A stretch of DNA of 50,272 nt from NCBI GenBank assembly GCA_903911825.1, contig CAIWFB010000099.1, positions 1 through 50,272 on the forward strand, given 5' to 3'. This stretch comes from an uncultured Verrucomicrobia subdivision 3 bacterium. Its GTDB lineage: Bacteria; Verrucomicrobiota; Verrucomicrobiia; Limisphaerales; UBA11358. The translations under genes and the position numbers were made by a program. Below, one piece after another: positions 20,947-30,338 of the stretch (position 1 is the first letter of the stretch; each line of letters starts with the position of its first letter). The notes beneath the pieces were generated by a model that did not search any database, was not told where the DNA came from, and was given only the letters and a program-made list of their open reading frames with translations.

Positions 20947-21300
20947 TTACGACAAGAGGGTGCTTTCCCAAGAGCTGATGTGCAGGTCGGTGTTCATGAT
21001 TTGATAAACGGCCGCCAAAACCTTGATTTGCTGTGGGCGGGAGGTGAAGCAGTCGGCTAGTGCAATCGCGTGGGTCTTGGCCAGGTAGATGGTCTGAATC
21101 ATTGGACGAATCCGCGTGACTGCCGCATCGTATTCCCGTTGCCGCGCAGATTCTTCGATGTGACCCATGGTCTTCAACAGATGCTGTAACTGTTCATCCT
21201 CCAAGCTGGTGAGGTGACCATCCGCATACATAGCCAAGATCAATAAATCGAAAAGCGCCTGTTGCTGGTCGGGCGAAAATTCCTTGAGATCAATTTCCAT
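20947..21300 (-). CDS. TerB-like (tellurite resistance TerB family fold) protein
   Basis: ALFDLLILAMYADGHLTSLEDEQLQHLL resembles the TerB N-terminal motif. Confidence 0.55.
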   Translation of the reverse strand: MEIDLKEFSPDQQQALFDLLILAMYADGHLTSLEDEQLQHLLKTMGHIEESARQREYDAAVTRIRPMIQTIYLAKTHAIALADCFTSRPQQIKVLAAVYQIMNTDLHISSWESTLLS

Positions 21301-21485
21301 GGGTTAAGGATACTCAAAAAGCCGATGATTTGAAATCAGTTCAATTGGCTGGGAAATAATTCCTTTCAGCAGCCGACAAGTTTCTTGGCTCTGGTTTGGT
21401 GCTGTGGAAACCTCAGGCTTACATTCGAACGCATCATTGGTTAGCCTGTGCGTCTGAACTGGTGAAGCTTAAATATGACTGCCAC

Positions 21486-24062
21486 ATGAATTTAAAATCA
21501 CTCGCCTTTCTGGCGGCCTTCTGTTTGGCGCTATTATCCGAACCTTTGTTTGCGCTAGATGTTTTATTTCAGCCCGCACCGCTTAGTAAAATAGTTACGT
21601 TAGCGGATGGAATATCTGTCGCTGCTATTATAGTCGCCACCAATAACACCCCAGCCGTGCAGCGTGCGGCGGGCGATTTAGTGGAAGATATGCGCCGCGT
21701 CACCGGTGTAAGACCGCAGGTATCGGATCATTTTTCGCCCTGCACAAACAGCTGCATCATCATCGGCACCATCGGTTGCGACCCGACGATTGATCGGCTC
21801 ATTGCAGAGCGGCGGTTGGACGTTTCCGGTGTGCGCGGCGAATGGGAAAGTTACGTTCTTCAAGTCGTCACTAACCCGTTACCCGGCGTGTCGAGTGCAC
21901 TGGTCATTGCCGGTAGCGACCGACGTGGAACGATTTATGGCATCTACGAATTATCGGAACGCATGGGCGTTTCGCCATGGAATTGGTGGGCAGATGTGCC
22001 GGTGAAGCCACAGAAATTTCTCGCCGTGAGCGGGGAACGTTTCGCGCAAGGCCCACCCGCCGTCAAATATCGCGGCATTTTTCTGAACGATGAGGATTAT
22101 GGCCTGCGCCCGTGGGCATCGCAGACGTTTGATCCGCAGTTAAATAATATCGGGCCGAAGACTTACGCTAAGGTCTTTGAATTACTACTGCGTCTGCGGG
22201 CAAATTATCTCTGGCCGGCAATGCATCACGGTAGCCGCGCTTTCAACCTCATTCCGGAGAACAAAATCGTCGCGGATCACTACGGCATCGTGATGGGTTC
22301 TTCGCATTGCGAACAGATGTTGCGCAATAACGTGGACGAATGGGATGAGACGAAATTTGGCGATTACGAATACGTCAGCAATCGCGTCGGCGTGTTGAAG
22401 TATTGGGAAGAACGCGTTCGCGAAAACGCGAAGTTTGACAGCGTTTTTACGCTCGGCATGCGGGGCATTCATGACGGCGGGATGCCCGGCAAAGGCTCAG
22501 AACGCGAGAAAGCAGCGCGCTTAAAAAACATCATCGCCGACCAGCGCGAAATGCTCGCTCGCTTAGTGAATACGAACCTCGCGGAAGTGCCGCAGATTTT
22601 CTGTCCCTACAAAGAAGTCTTGCGGCTTTACCGTTTACAGCCAGATATTCCCGAAGACATCACCATCGTTTGGCCGGATGACAACTTTGGTTATGTCCGC
22701 CAATTTTCCAATGAGCGTGAACGCCAACGTAGCGGTGGTGCCGGAGTTTATTATCACATTTCGTATTGGGGCGCGCCCTACAATTACCTGTGGCTTTATT
22801 CGATTCCTCCTGCACTCATCGCCGAAGAGATGACCAAGGCTTACGACTATGGCGCGAATAAAGTCTGGATCGTGAACGTCGGCGATTTGAAGCCCGGCGA
22901 AATCGGCATGGAATTTTTTCTGCGCCTCGCGTGGAATCCACATCAGCTCGACGATAGCGGAGCGGAAGAGGTGTTACTGAAAATAGGCAAACGTGATTTC
23001 GGCACCGAACTCGCGCCAGAAATTGTGGCGATTTGGAATGAATACTTTCGCTTGAACCAACCGCGCAAGCCTGATCACATGGGTTTTGATGAGAAGAATT
23101 GGCTATTAAAACAACCAGCATTTTCTACCGAGCTGAATGGGGATGAAACCGAGACGCGCTTGGTTGCTTGGCGACGCTTATTGAATCAGCTGGAGGTTTT
23201 GGAGGCGAAAGTCTCCCAACCATCAGCTGACGCCTTTTTTGAATTAGTCGGCTATCCGGTGCGGGCGGCGGCGGCGGCGAATGAAAAGGCTTTGGCTGTG
23301 ACGCGGGCTTTGGCGGCGAATGCCAACGGACGAACGAATGCCAGCCAGTTTTTGAGTGTGGCGCGCGAGGCGCAGGTAGAAATTACTCGGCTAACCAAGT
23401 TCTACAACGAGCAGCTCGCGGGCGGAAAATGGAACCTGATGATGTCGGACCATCCAGGAAATCTGACTGTGTTCAAGCTGCCCACCACGGCGAACGATCC
23501 GAAGGAAGCGCCAGAAATGGCGAAGGCATCCACCGTAGAGGTTGGTCAGCGGGTCGTGATCGAAGCCGAACATGCATCAGCCATGCTGCCGGGTGCCGAT
23601 GCCAAATGGAAAATTCTGCACGGGGTCGGCTATAACGGTGAAGCAGTCACCATTTTTCCCGCCACTGCCGCTGTTCGCGCGACCCCAGAAAAAATTCTCG
23701 CCGAGTCACCCTGTTTACAATTTAAGCTCTCGTTACGTCATGAAGGGAATTGGCAAGTCACACTTCGCACGTTGCCGACGTTTTCCGTTGAAGCTGGTCA
23801 ACCGCAGCGTTACGCCATCGCGATTGATGATGCGCCGCCGCAAATCGTCGCGCTCAAGCTGAGCACAAACGAGAAAGACGGGTGGTGGCAGGAAAATGTG
23901 ATGCGCAACGCGGCCATAACCACCAGCCAGCACACGGTAAAAACGGCGGGCGCACACACATTAAAAATTTGGATGGTCGATCCAGGCATCGTGATTGATA
24001 CGATTGCGGCTGATTACGGTAGCAATCCGAAACTCGGTCTGCTGTGGCCAAATCCAGATTAA
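21486..24062 (+). CDS. GH115 family alpha-glucuronidase-like, secreted (copy 1)
   Basis: Signal peptide from ATG 21486; AVKYRGIFLNDEDYGLRPWASQTF, LRLRANYLWPAMH, TIVWPDDNFGYVRQFSNERERQRSGGAGVYYHISYWG, ANKVWIVNVGDLKPGE. Confidence 0.88.
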   Translation: MNLKSLAFLAAFCLALLSEPLFALDVLFQPAPLSKIVTLADGISVAAIIVATNNTPAVQRAAGDLVEDMRRVTGVRPQVSDHFSPCTNSCIIIGTIGCDPTIDRLIAERRLDVSGVRGEWESYVLQVVTNPLPGVSSALVIAGSDRRGTIYGIYELSERMGVSPWNWWADVPVKPQKFLAVSGERFAQGPPAVKYRGIFLNDEDYGLRPWASQTFDPQLNNIGPKTYAKVFELLLRLRANYLWPAMHHGSRAFNLIPENKIVADHYGIVMGSSHCEQMLRNNVDEWDETKFGDYEYVSNRVGVLKYWEERVRENAKFDSVFTLGMRGIHDGGMPGKGSEREKAARLKNIIADQREMLARLVNTNLAEVPQIFCPYKEVLRLYRLQPDIPEDITIVWPDDNFGYVRQFSNERERQRSGGAGVYYHISYWGAPYNYLWLYSIPPALIAEEMTKAYDYGANKVWIVNVGDLKPGEIGMEFFLRLAWNPHQLDDSGAEEVLLKIGKRDFGTELAPEIVAIWNEYFRLNQPRKPDHMGFDEKNWLLKQPAFSTELNGDETETRLVAWRRLLNQLEVLEAKVSQPSADAFFELVGYPVRAAAAANEKALAVTRALAANANGRTNASQFLSVAREAQVEITRLTKFYNEQLAGGKWNLMMSDHPGNLTVFKLPTTANDPKEAPEMAKASTVEVGQRVVIEAEHASAMLPGADAKWKILHGVGYNGEAVTIFPATAAVRATPEKILAESPCLQFKLSLRHEGNWQVTLRTLPTFSVEAGQPQRYAIAIDDAPPQIVALKLSTNEKDGWWQENVMRNAAITTSQHTVKTAGAHTLKIWMVDPGIVIDTIAADYGSNPKLGLLWPNPD

Positions 24063-24151
24063 AAAGCCGAGTGAGGTGACTGTGAAACTTTACGTTCAAA
24101 GTGCGTGTGACCGGCTGGAAATGACTTAACTCAATAATTTAGAAGACTATT

Positions 24152-24227
24152 GGCGACCCTACCGGGAATCGAACCCGGGCTACCTCCGTGAAAGGGAGGT
24201 GTCCTAACCGCTAGACCATAGGGTCGC
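24152..24227 (-). tRNA. tRNA-Glu (anticodon TTC)
   Basis: Reverse complement GCGACCCTATGGTCTAGCGGTTAGGACACCTCCCTTTCACGGAGGTAGCCCGGGTTCGATTCCCGGTAGGGTCGCC folds as a cloverleaf; TTC in anticodon loop; no encoded CCA. Confidence 0.95.
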
Positions 24228-24322
24228 AAAGGGCGGGCAATATATCTGGCTTCCCTGACTTGTCACGCGGAAATTCACGTTTGCACGAAGGTTTTTTTTG
24301 CCGTAGCCTGTCCTCTCTTTGC

Positions 24323-25198
<876 letters not shown>

Positions 25199-25202
25199 CC
25201 TT

Positions 25203-25709
25203 ATGCAATGCTGCGTATGCAAAGAAAAGCCGGCGACGGTGCATCTCACTCAAATCGTGGGTGAAAAGATGCAGAAGCTGGATCTGTGCGAGGACTGCGC
25301 CAAAGCTAAGGGCATCAATGACCCGACGAGTTTCGCGATGGCGGATTTAATGCTTGGCCTCGGCGCGTCGCAGGAGTTGGATCCGTCATCGGTGGGCGCG
25401 GAAACAAAGTGCGTCCGTTGCGGGTTTTCGCAGGCAGATTTCAAAAAATCTGGCCGCCTCGGTTGCCCGGAATGTTATCGCACTTTTGCTGAAGGTCTCG
25501 CTGGCTTGCTCAAGTCCATGCACAAAGGCACACGGCACATCGGCAAAGCGCCAGAAGCCTTACGCAAAACGCGCGAGACAGTGGATCGCTTAAAAACACT
25601 CCAAAAAAAACTCACGAAGGCGATTGAGACGGAAGATTTCGAAACGGCGGCGGCGGTGCGTGATGAAATCAAACAATTGAGCGCTGTAGCTCCGGCCAAG
25701 ACGCGGTGA
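25203..25709 (+). CDS. mcsA: McsA-like CxxC zinc-binding protein with UVR motif
   Basis: Four Cys pairs (CCVC, CEDC, CVRC, CPEC) and a C-terminal UVR-like helix (LQKKLTKAIETEDFETAAAVRDEIKQL); adjacent to mcsB. Confidence 0.85.
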   Translation: MQCCVCKEKPATVHLTQIVGEKMQKLDLCEDCAKAKGINDPTSFAMADLMLGLGASQELDPSSVGAETKCVRCGFSQADFKKSGRLGCPECYRTFAEGLAGLLKSMHKGTRHIGKAPEALRKTRETVDRLKTLQKKLTKAIETEDFETAAAVRDEIKQLSAVAPAKTR

Positions 25710-25755
25710 TTTATTTAGAGCTCGACGTAGTCTCGCCCCACCTACCCAACGAAAA

Positions 25756-26850
25756 ATGAAAGACCTCCATCAATTTTTGATTTCGCCTGCCGAGGCTGCG
25801 CAACAGCACGGCCCGCATGACCGCATCGTGATGTCGAGCCGAGTTCGTCTGGCGCGGAATCTGCGCGGGTCGTCATTTCCAGGTTGGGCTAAGAAGCCAG
25901 AGCGCGTGAAAGTTTTGGAAGCGGTTTTGCCCGCCGTGAGTTCGTTGCCGGAAATGGCGGATTGTTTTTCTGAAGCGATGGATAATCTCGCCGCGTTGGA
26001 CAAGCAGATTCTCGTCGAACGCCATCTCATCAGCCGCGAACATGCCGCGAAAAATGTCGGCAGCGGCATCGTCTTGAATCGCGAAGAATCGTTTTGCGTG
26101 ATGATTAATGAAGAAGATCATCTACGGATGCAGGCTTTGCGTCCAGGGTTTCAAATCCGCGAAGCGTGGACGGCGATTGACCGTTTGGATACGCAATTGG
26201 AAAAGCGTTTGGACTTCGCGTTCGACAACGACCTCGGTTACCTCACGGCTTGCCCGACGAATCTTGGCACCGGCATCCGCGTCAGCGCGATGTTGCATCT
26301 GCCCGGCTTGGTGCTGGCGGAGCAGATCAATCCCATCATCCAGTCCGTGAACAAACTGGGTCTCGCCGTGCGCGGGCTTTATGGCGAAGGCACGGAAGCG
26401 CTGGGGAACGTGTTTCAGGTTTCCAACCAGATGACGCTTGGCGAAAGTGAAATTGTCATCGTCGAACGGTTGGAAAAAGTGCTGTCTCAAATCATTGAGC
26501 ACGAAGAAAACGCACGCCAGACTTTGTTAGAAAAGAAGGCGAAAGTAGTGTTCAACCACATCGGTCGTGCCTACGGCATCTTGGCGAATGCCCACAGTAT
26601 TTCCTCCAAAGAAACCATGAACCTGTTGTCTCTGATGCGGCTGGGCGTGGACATGGGTTTGTTTCCGAACACGCAACGCTCGTTGGTGGATGAATTATTT
26701 CTTACGACGCAACCGGCGCATTTACAGCGGCAGTTGTCAGATAAATTATCGGCGGAAGAGCGCGACTTGGTGCGCGCTGATATGGTGCGCGACCGTTTGA
26801 AAAATGTGGGGAGGCCCGTGACGAATCCGGCGAGTGGCACCGTGAATTGA
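25756..26850 (+). CDS. mcsB: Protein arginine kinase McsB
   Basis: VMSSRVRLARNLRG, MINEEDHLRMQ, LTACPTNLGTGIRVSAMLHLPGL, VRGLYGEGTEALGNVFQVSNQMTLG, and RDXXRA motif (ERDLVRADMVRDRL). Confidence 0.92.
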   Translation: MKDLHQFLISPAEAAQQHGPHDRIVMSSRVRLARNLRGSSFPGWAKKPERVKVLEAVLPAVSSLPEMADCFSEAMDNLAALDKQILVERHLISREHAAKNVGSGIVLNREESFCVMINEEDHLRMQALRPGFQIREAWTAIDRLDTQLEKRLDFAFDNDLGYLTACPTNLGTGIRVSAMLHLPGLVLAEQINPIIQSVNKLGLAVRGLYGEGTEALGNVFQVSNQMTLGESEIVIVERLEKVLSQIIEHEENARQTLLEKKAKVVFNHIGRAYGILANAHSISSKETMNLLSLMRLGVDMGLFPNTQRSLVDELFLTTQPAHLQRQLSDKLSAEERDLVRADMVRDRLKNVGRPVTNPASGTVN

Positions 26851-26877
26851 TTCGTTTTCGCCGTCGCGCCTGCAAAA

Positions 26878-27816
26878 TTATTTTGGCAGCACCGGATTCC
26901 CGCCCGCGTCGAGATAATCCAGATACTTCACGAATTGTTCCTTCATTTCTTTGCGCGGAACAATCGCGTCAATCAAGCCGTGATCGAGTAGAAATTCCGA
27001 AGTCTGAAAGCCTGGCGGCAAATCGGCGTGCGTCGTATCTTTGATGACGCGAGGGCCAGCGAAACCGATCATCGCGGCGGGTTCAGCGAGAATCAAATCC
27101 CCCAAAGCCGCGTAGCTGGCCATGACGCCGCCGTAGCTGTTATTTGTCAGGACGCTCAAATAGGGCAGGCGTGCTTGCGCGTGATAGGCGAGCGCGGCAC
27201 TGGTCTTGGCCATCTGCATGAGGCTCGTAGAACCTTCCTGCATGCGGGCGCCGCCGCTGGTGGAAATGATGATGACGGGCCAATTGCCTTCCGTGCCACG
27301 TTCGATGAGTCTGGTCAATTTTTCGCCTACCACCGATCCCATGGAACCGCCTAGAAATGAGAAATCCATCACCCCGAGCGCCACGCGGTGCACACCGATT
27401 TTACAGATGCCGGTGATCACGGCGTCCTTGAGATTAGTCGCTTTGCGGTCACGGTCTAATTTGGTCTTGTAAGCGGTAAATTTCAGGAAATCTACGCTGG
27501 TCATATCCGCGTCCATTTCCTCGAACGTGCAGGTCTCTACGAGCGAATGGATGCGTTCGCGGGAGCCGATGGGGAAATGATGCTGGCATTTCGGGCAAAC
27601 CTTGAGGTTTTCATCCAATTCCTTATCAAAAATCATCGAGGCGCAAGAGGGACATTTCGTCCATAAACCTTCGGGAATCTCGCGTTTTTTGGTGCGCGCT
27701 TTGCCACTGCCCAGCTTGGGACGCTTCGGCAGAACCGCGTGGTCAGACGGCGGCGTCAACGCCGGTTCAATCTGTTCCACGCCGAGCGCTTCTTTGGTCA
27801 AAAATGTGGTAGCCAT
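26878..27816 (-). CDS. accD: Acetyl-CoA carboxylase carboxyltransferase subunit beta
   Basis: Zinc ribbon KCPSCASMIFDKELDENLKVCPKCQHHFPI; MDFSFLGGSMGSVVGEKLTRLIE; STSGGARMQEG. Confidence 0.95.
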   Translation of the reverse strand: MATTFLTKEALGVEQIEPALTPPSDHAVLPKRPKLGSGKARTKKREIPEGLWTKCPSCASMIFDKELDENLKVCPKCQHHFPIGSRERIHSLVETCTFEEMDADMTSVDFLKFTAYKTKLDRDRKATNLKDAVITGICKIGVHRVALGVMDFSFLGGSMGSVVGEKLTRLIERGTEGNWPVIIISTSGGARMQEGSTSLMQMAKTSAALAYHAQARLPYLSVLTNNSYGGVMASYAALGDLILAEPAAMIGFAGPRVIKDTTHADLPPGFQTSEFLLDHGLIDAIVPRKEMKEQFVKYLDYLDAGGNPVLPK

Positions 27817-27830
27817 GCGGCACAGATTAT

Positions 27831-28583
27831 TCAAATTCCGCGCGCTACTGTCCAGACGCAAACATCCCCGGCACCGGCGGCGCGCAAGGCTTTGGCGCAG
27901 GCATTCGTCGTGGCGCCCGTGGTGAAAACATCGTCCAAAATCACGATTTTTTGGCCTGCCAAACGCACGTTTTTACTCACGACAAAAGCATCTTTCATGT
28001 TGGTCGCCCGTTGTTCTCGAGAAAGCCGGGTTTGGGTCAGCGTCGCCGCTGTTCGCTGAACTAGTTTGGTGTTCACCTGAATGCCCGTGGCTGCGCCGAG
28101 GCGGTTGGCGAGCAATTCCGCTTGGTTGAATTCCCGTTCCCGTCGTTTCAGCGGATGCAGGGGCACCGGCACGATAAAATCCCAGCCTTGACCGCGCAGA
28201 GCCGGGGCGGCTTCGCGAATGAGCAAGTCGGCCAGAAATTCCTCAAACCACAGTGAGTGCGAGTATTTGTAACGATGAATCGCCTCCAGCACGAGCGTCT
28301 TGGCCACCACCGCCGAACGCGCTGAACTGAAATGCAGATCCATATCCCGACAGTTCGTGCAGACGAAGGTGGTCGTGATATCACCCTCAAACGGCAAACC
28401 GCAGCGGTCGCAGAACGGCGCGCGGATGAACCGCACTAGCGTCCAACATTCGGAGCAAATGTAACCCTCCTTAGCTGTGGCCTGGTTCGTTTTACAGAAC
28501 TGGCAGACGGGCGGATAGAGAAAACCCAAGCCAGCTTCGAGCCAGTTGCGGGTGGTTTCGCCAAAGGATTGCACGCCGGACAA
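27831..28583 (-). CDS. ComF family phosphoribosyltransferase-like protein
   Basis: Zn-binding N-terminus (CQFCKTN...CSECW...CDRCG...CTNC), FIVPVPLHPLKRREREFNQAELLA, IVILDDVFTTGATTNACAKALRAAGA; no ATG nearby, start probably TTG 28583 or GTG 28574. Confidence 0.85.
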   Translation of the reverse strand: MSGVQSFGETTRNWLEAGLGFLYPPVCQFCKTNQATAKEGYICSECWTLVRFIRAPFCDRCGLPFEGDITTTFVCTNCRDMDLHFSSARSAVVAKTLVLEAIHRYKYSHSLWFEEFLADLLIREAAPALRGQGWDFIVPVPLHPLKRREREFNQAELLANRLGAATGIQVNTKLVQRTAATLTQTRLSREQRATNMKDAFVVSKNVRLAGQKIVILDDVFTTGATTNACAKALRAAGAGDVCVWTVARGI

Positions 28584-28658
28584 GTTATTTTGTTCACGGC
28601 GAACGGGAAGAAAAAAGTTTTGGTCGCGAGGTTTTTCCGGCTGTGTTAGGTTGGCTTC

Positions 28659-29492
28659 ATGGCGCAGGCAATTGGATCCACTCCCGCTCCGGGAGAAGAA
28701 AAGTTTGGTCGCTTTTATTTGAAAGAGCTGCTCAATAGCGGTGGTCTGGCGGATATTTGGCTCGCGACCGATGGTAAAGGCAAGCCTTACGCCCTGCGCA
28801 AACTTAAACGGGAACATCGCTTCAACTTCGGTGCGCGCCGCCGCTTTTCGCGCGGCAATAAAGTTCTATCCCAACTCAATGAGAGCGATCACATCGTCGG
28901 TTACGTGGAGCACGGCAGCGATTATCTGCTGATGGATTACGTAGAGGCGGAAAATTTGAAGCAACTTTACGCGCGCCAAGATCCGGTGCTGGTGGAAAAC
29001 GTTGCCCAAATCCTGATTGATATGGCCACCGGCTTGAATCACGTCCACGAGAGCGGCTTCATGCACTTGGATTTTAAGCCGGAAAATATTCTCGTCTCGC
29101 GCAATGCCGCCGTGCGGGTGATTGATTTTGACACGGCGATTGAGATGCCGGAAAAGCCCGTGCGCCTCGCGCAAAACCCCGGCACGCCCGGCTACATGGC
29201 GCCGGAACAATTGAAGCGTGAGCCGCTGGACTCCCGCGCGGATATTTTTGCCTTTGGCGTCGCCGCCTACGAGTTGCTCACGAATAAAAAACCGTTTCCG
29301 GGCGATTCGCCGGGGGAAATTCTCGCCGCGCAAATGGAGCCGTCCGGGCCGATTCCGCCGCGTGAACATAATCCCGACATCCCGCTCGCGATGGAAAAAG
29401 TCATCCTCAAGTGCCTCGAACGCGATCCCGACCGCCGCTATCACTTCAGCAGCCTCATGCTGCGCGAATTGCAGAACGCGCTCTACGTTTGA
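28659..29492 (+). CDS. Serine/threonine protein kinase-like protein with atypical catalytic motifs
   Basis: GGLADIWLA loop, HLDFKPENILV, VIDFDTAIE, GTPGYMAPEQ, DIFAFGVAAYELLT. Confidence 0.85.
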   Translation: MAQAIGSTPAPGEEKFGRFYLKELLNSGGLADIWLATDGKGKPYALRKLKREHRFNFGARRRFSRGNKVLSQLNESDHIVGYVEHGSDYLLMDYVEAENLKQLYARQDPVLVENVAQILIDMATGLNHVHESGFMHLDFKPENILVSRNAAVRVIDFDTAIEMPEKPVRLAQNPGTPGYMAPEQLKREPLDSRADIFAFGVAAYELLTNKKPFPGDSPGEILAAQMEPSGPIPPREHNPDIPLAMEKVILKCLERDPDRRYHFSSLMLRELQNALYV

Positions 29493-29557
29493 ATCATCCC
29501 GCGCCATGGGCGATTTGGCCTAGCGTGTTGGGTTATGCGGTTGGAAAGTGGCGGAGG

Positions 29558-29645
29558 GCCGCCGCAGTCCAAGATGCTGGCGCGCGGAGTGAAACGCCCG
29601 GCGAACGCGAAGCGTCTTGGAGTGCGCCAGTCCTCTGGCGCTTTT
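29558..29645. repeat. REP/MITE-like repeat element, left copy
   Basis: GCCGCCGCAGTCCAAGA (29558-29574) is the exact inverse of 30138-30154; also contains TCTTGGAGTGC (29615-29625) and hairpin GCGCCAG-TCCT-CTGGCGC-TTTT (29624-29645). Confidence 0.6.
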
Positions 29646-29684
29646 GGGCTTGTGTGTTGATGGGGTTCAGAAAAAGATTTTGTA

Positions 29685-30116
29685 ATGAAAATTAAAACCT
29701 TATTACTTTTTGTGTTGATGGTTTTGGTTCCCCATGGCGTAAGAAGCGCCGGGCCAAGCGCTGCAACTATTGCCGTGAATTTCACAAATCAGAGTGATTT
29801 CAAAATTACGATCACCAAGCGGGCTGTGAGTTGGCCGAAGGATGTCGTCGAATTTAGATTTGAATGTCCCACCAAGTTAAATGGAGCAAACTTTGATTGC
29901 GTATCTTTGGATCTTGTTGATGCAAAAAAAGAATTCTACTTCAGGAGTCCAATAGCGACGTCGAACAAAAACGGATCAAAGGTCGGTTTTTTTATGATCC
30001 ATCAATCTAAAATTAAAGACTGTATTGGTGGGATTTCTTACTCCAACAAGAGCGGAGATTTGACCGTTTACACTGTTGATTTGGCTTCCTTCACAAATTT
30101 AGCAGATTCCAAGTAA
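29685..30116 (+). CDS. Hypothetical secreted protein (orphan)
   Basis: Clear signal peptide (MKIKTLLLFVLMVLVPHGVRSAG), 143 aa, lower GC than neighbours, no recognised family. Confidence 0.6.
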   Translation: MKIKTLLLFVLMVLVPHGVRSAGPSAATIAVNFTNQSDFKITITKRAVSWPKDVVEFRFECPTKLNGANFDCVSLDLVDAKKEFYFRSPIATSNKNGSKVGFFMIHQSKIKDCIGGISYSNKSGDLTVYTVDLASFTNLADSK

Positions 30117-30137
30117 GGCGGTTTATTCGTAATCGCG

Positions 30138-30263
30138 TCTTGGACTGCGGCGGCAAGCAAAGCGCGACGCCGCTTTCGCACGCACGAAGATTTTTCTTTG
30201 GGAGAAAGTTTCCGCCCGCCCGAAAGCGCTGTCGCCGCTGCGCTCTGCCAGAGCACTCCATGA
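30138..30263. repeat. REP/MITE-like repeat element, right copy, opposite orientation
   Basis: Bounded by imperfect terminal inverted repeats TCTTGGACTGC (30138-30148) and GCACTCCATGA (30253-30263). Confidence 0.6.
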
Positions 30264-30291
30264 AGTGTTTCGTGGGGTTCGTGACTAAATA

Positions 30292-30324
30292 AAACCCCCG
30301 CTCACATTGCTGTGAACGGGGTTT
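30292..30324 (-). terminator. Hairpin terminator downstream of transketolase
   Basis: AAACCCCGTTCACA/TGTGAGCGGGGGTTTT on the minus strand, just after the transketolase stop. Confidence 0.75.
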
Positions 30325-30338
30325 GATATTTCAGAAGT

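Noticed and set aside
23264-23281. GCGGCGGCGGCG run in GH115 copy 1
   Set aside because: Short Ala-codon run in a coding region, in frame; no sign of a functional tandem repeat
24069-24081. 13-mer GAGTGAGGTGACT shared with the minus strand of 130-142 (both a few bp after a stop codon)
   Set aside because: Only 13 bp with no extended similarity; may be chance. A genome-wide count would decide
24152-24227. tRNA-Glu as an integration site for an island
   Set aside because: No integrase gene and no duplicated tRNA 3' end noticed nearby
30068-30256. 62-aa minus ORF (LWQSAAATALSGG...ALLAAAVQDA)
   Set aside because: Lies almost entirely within the repeat element 30138-30263; best explained as a spurious ORF in the repeat
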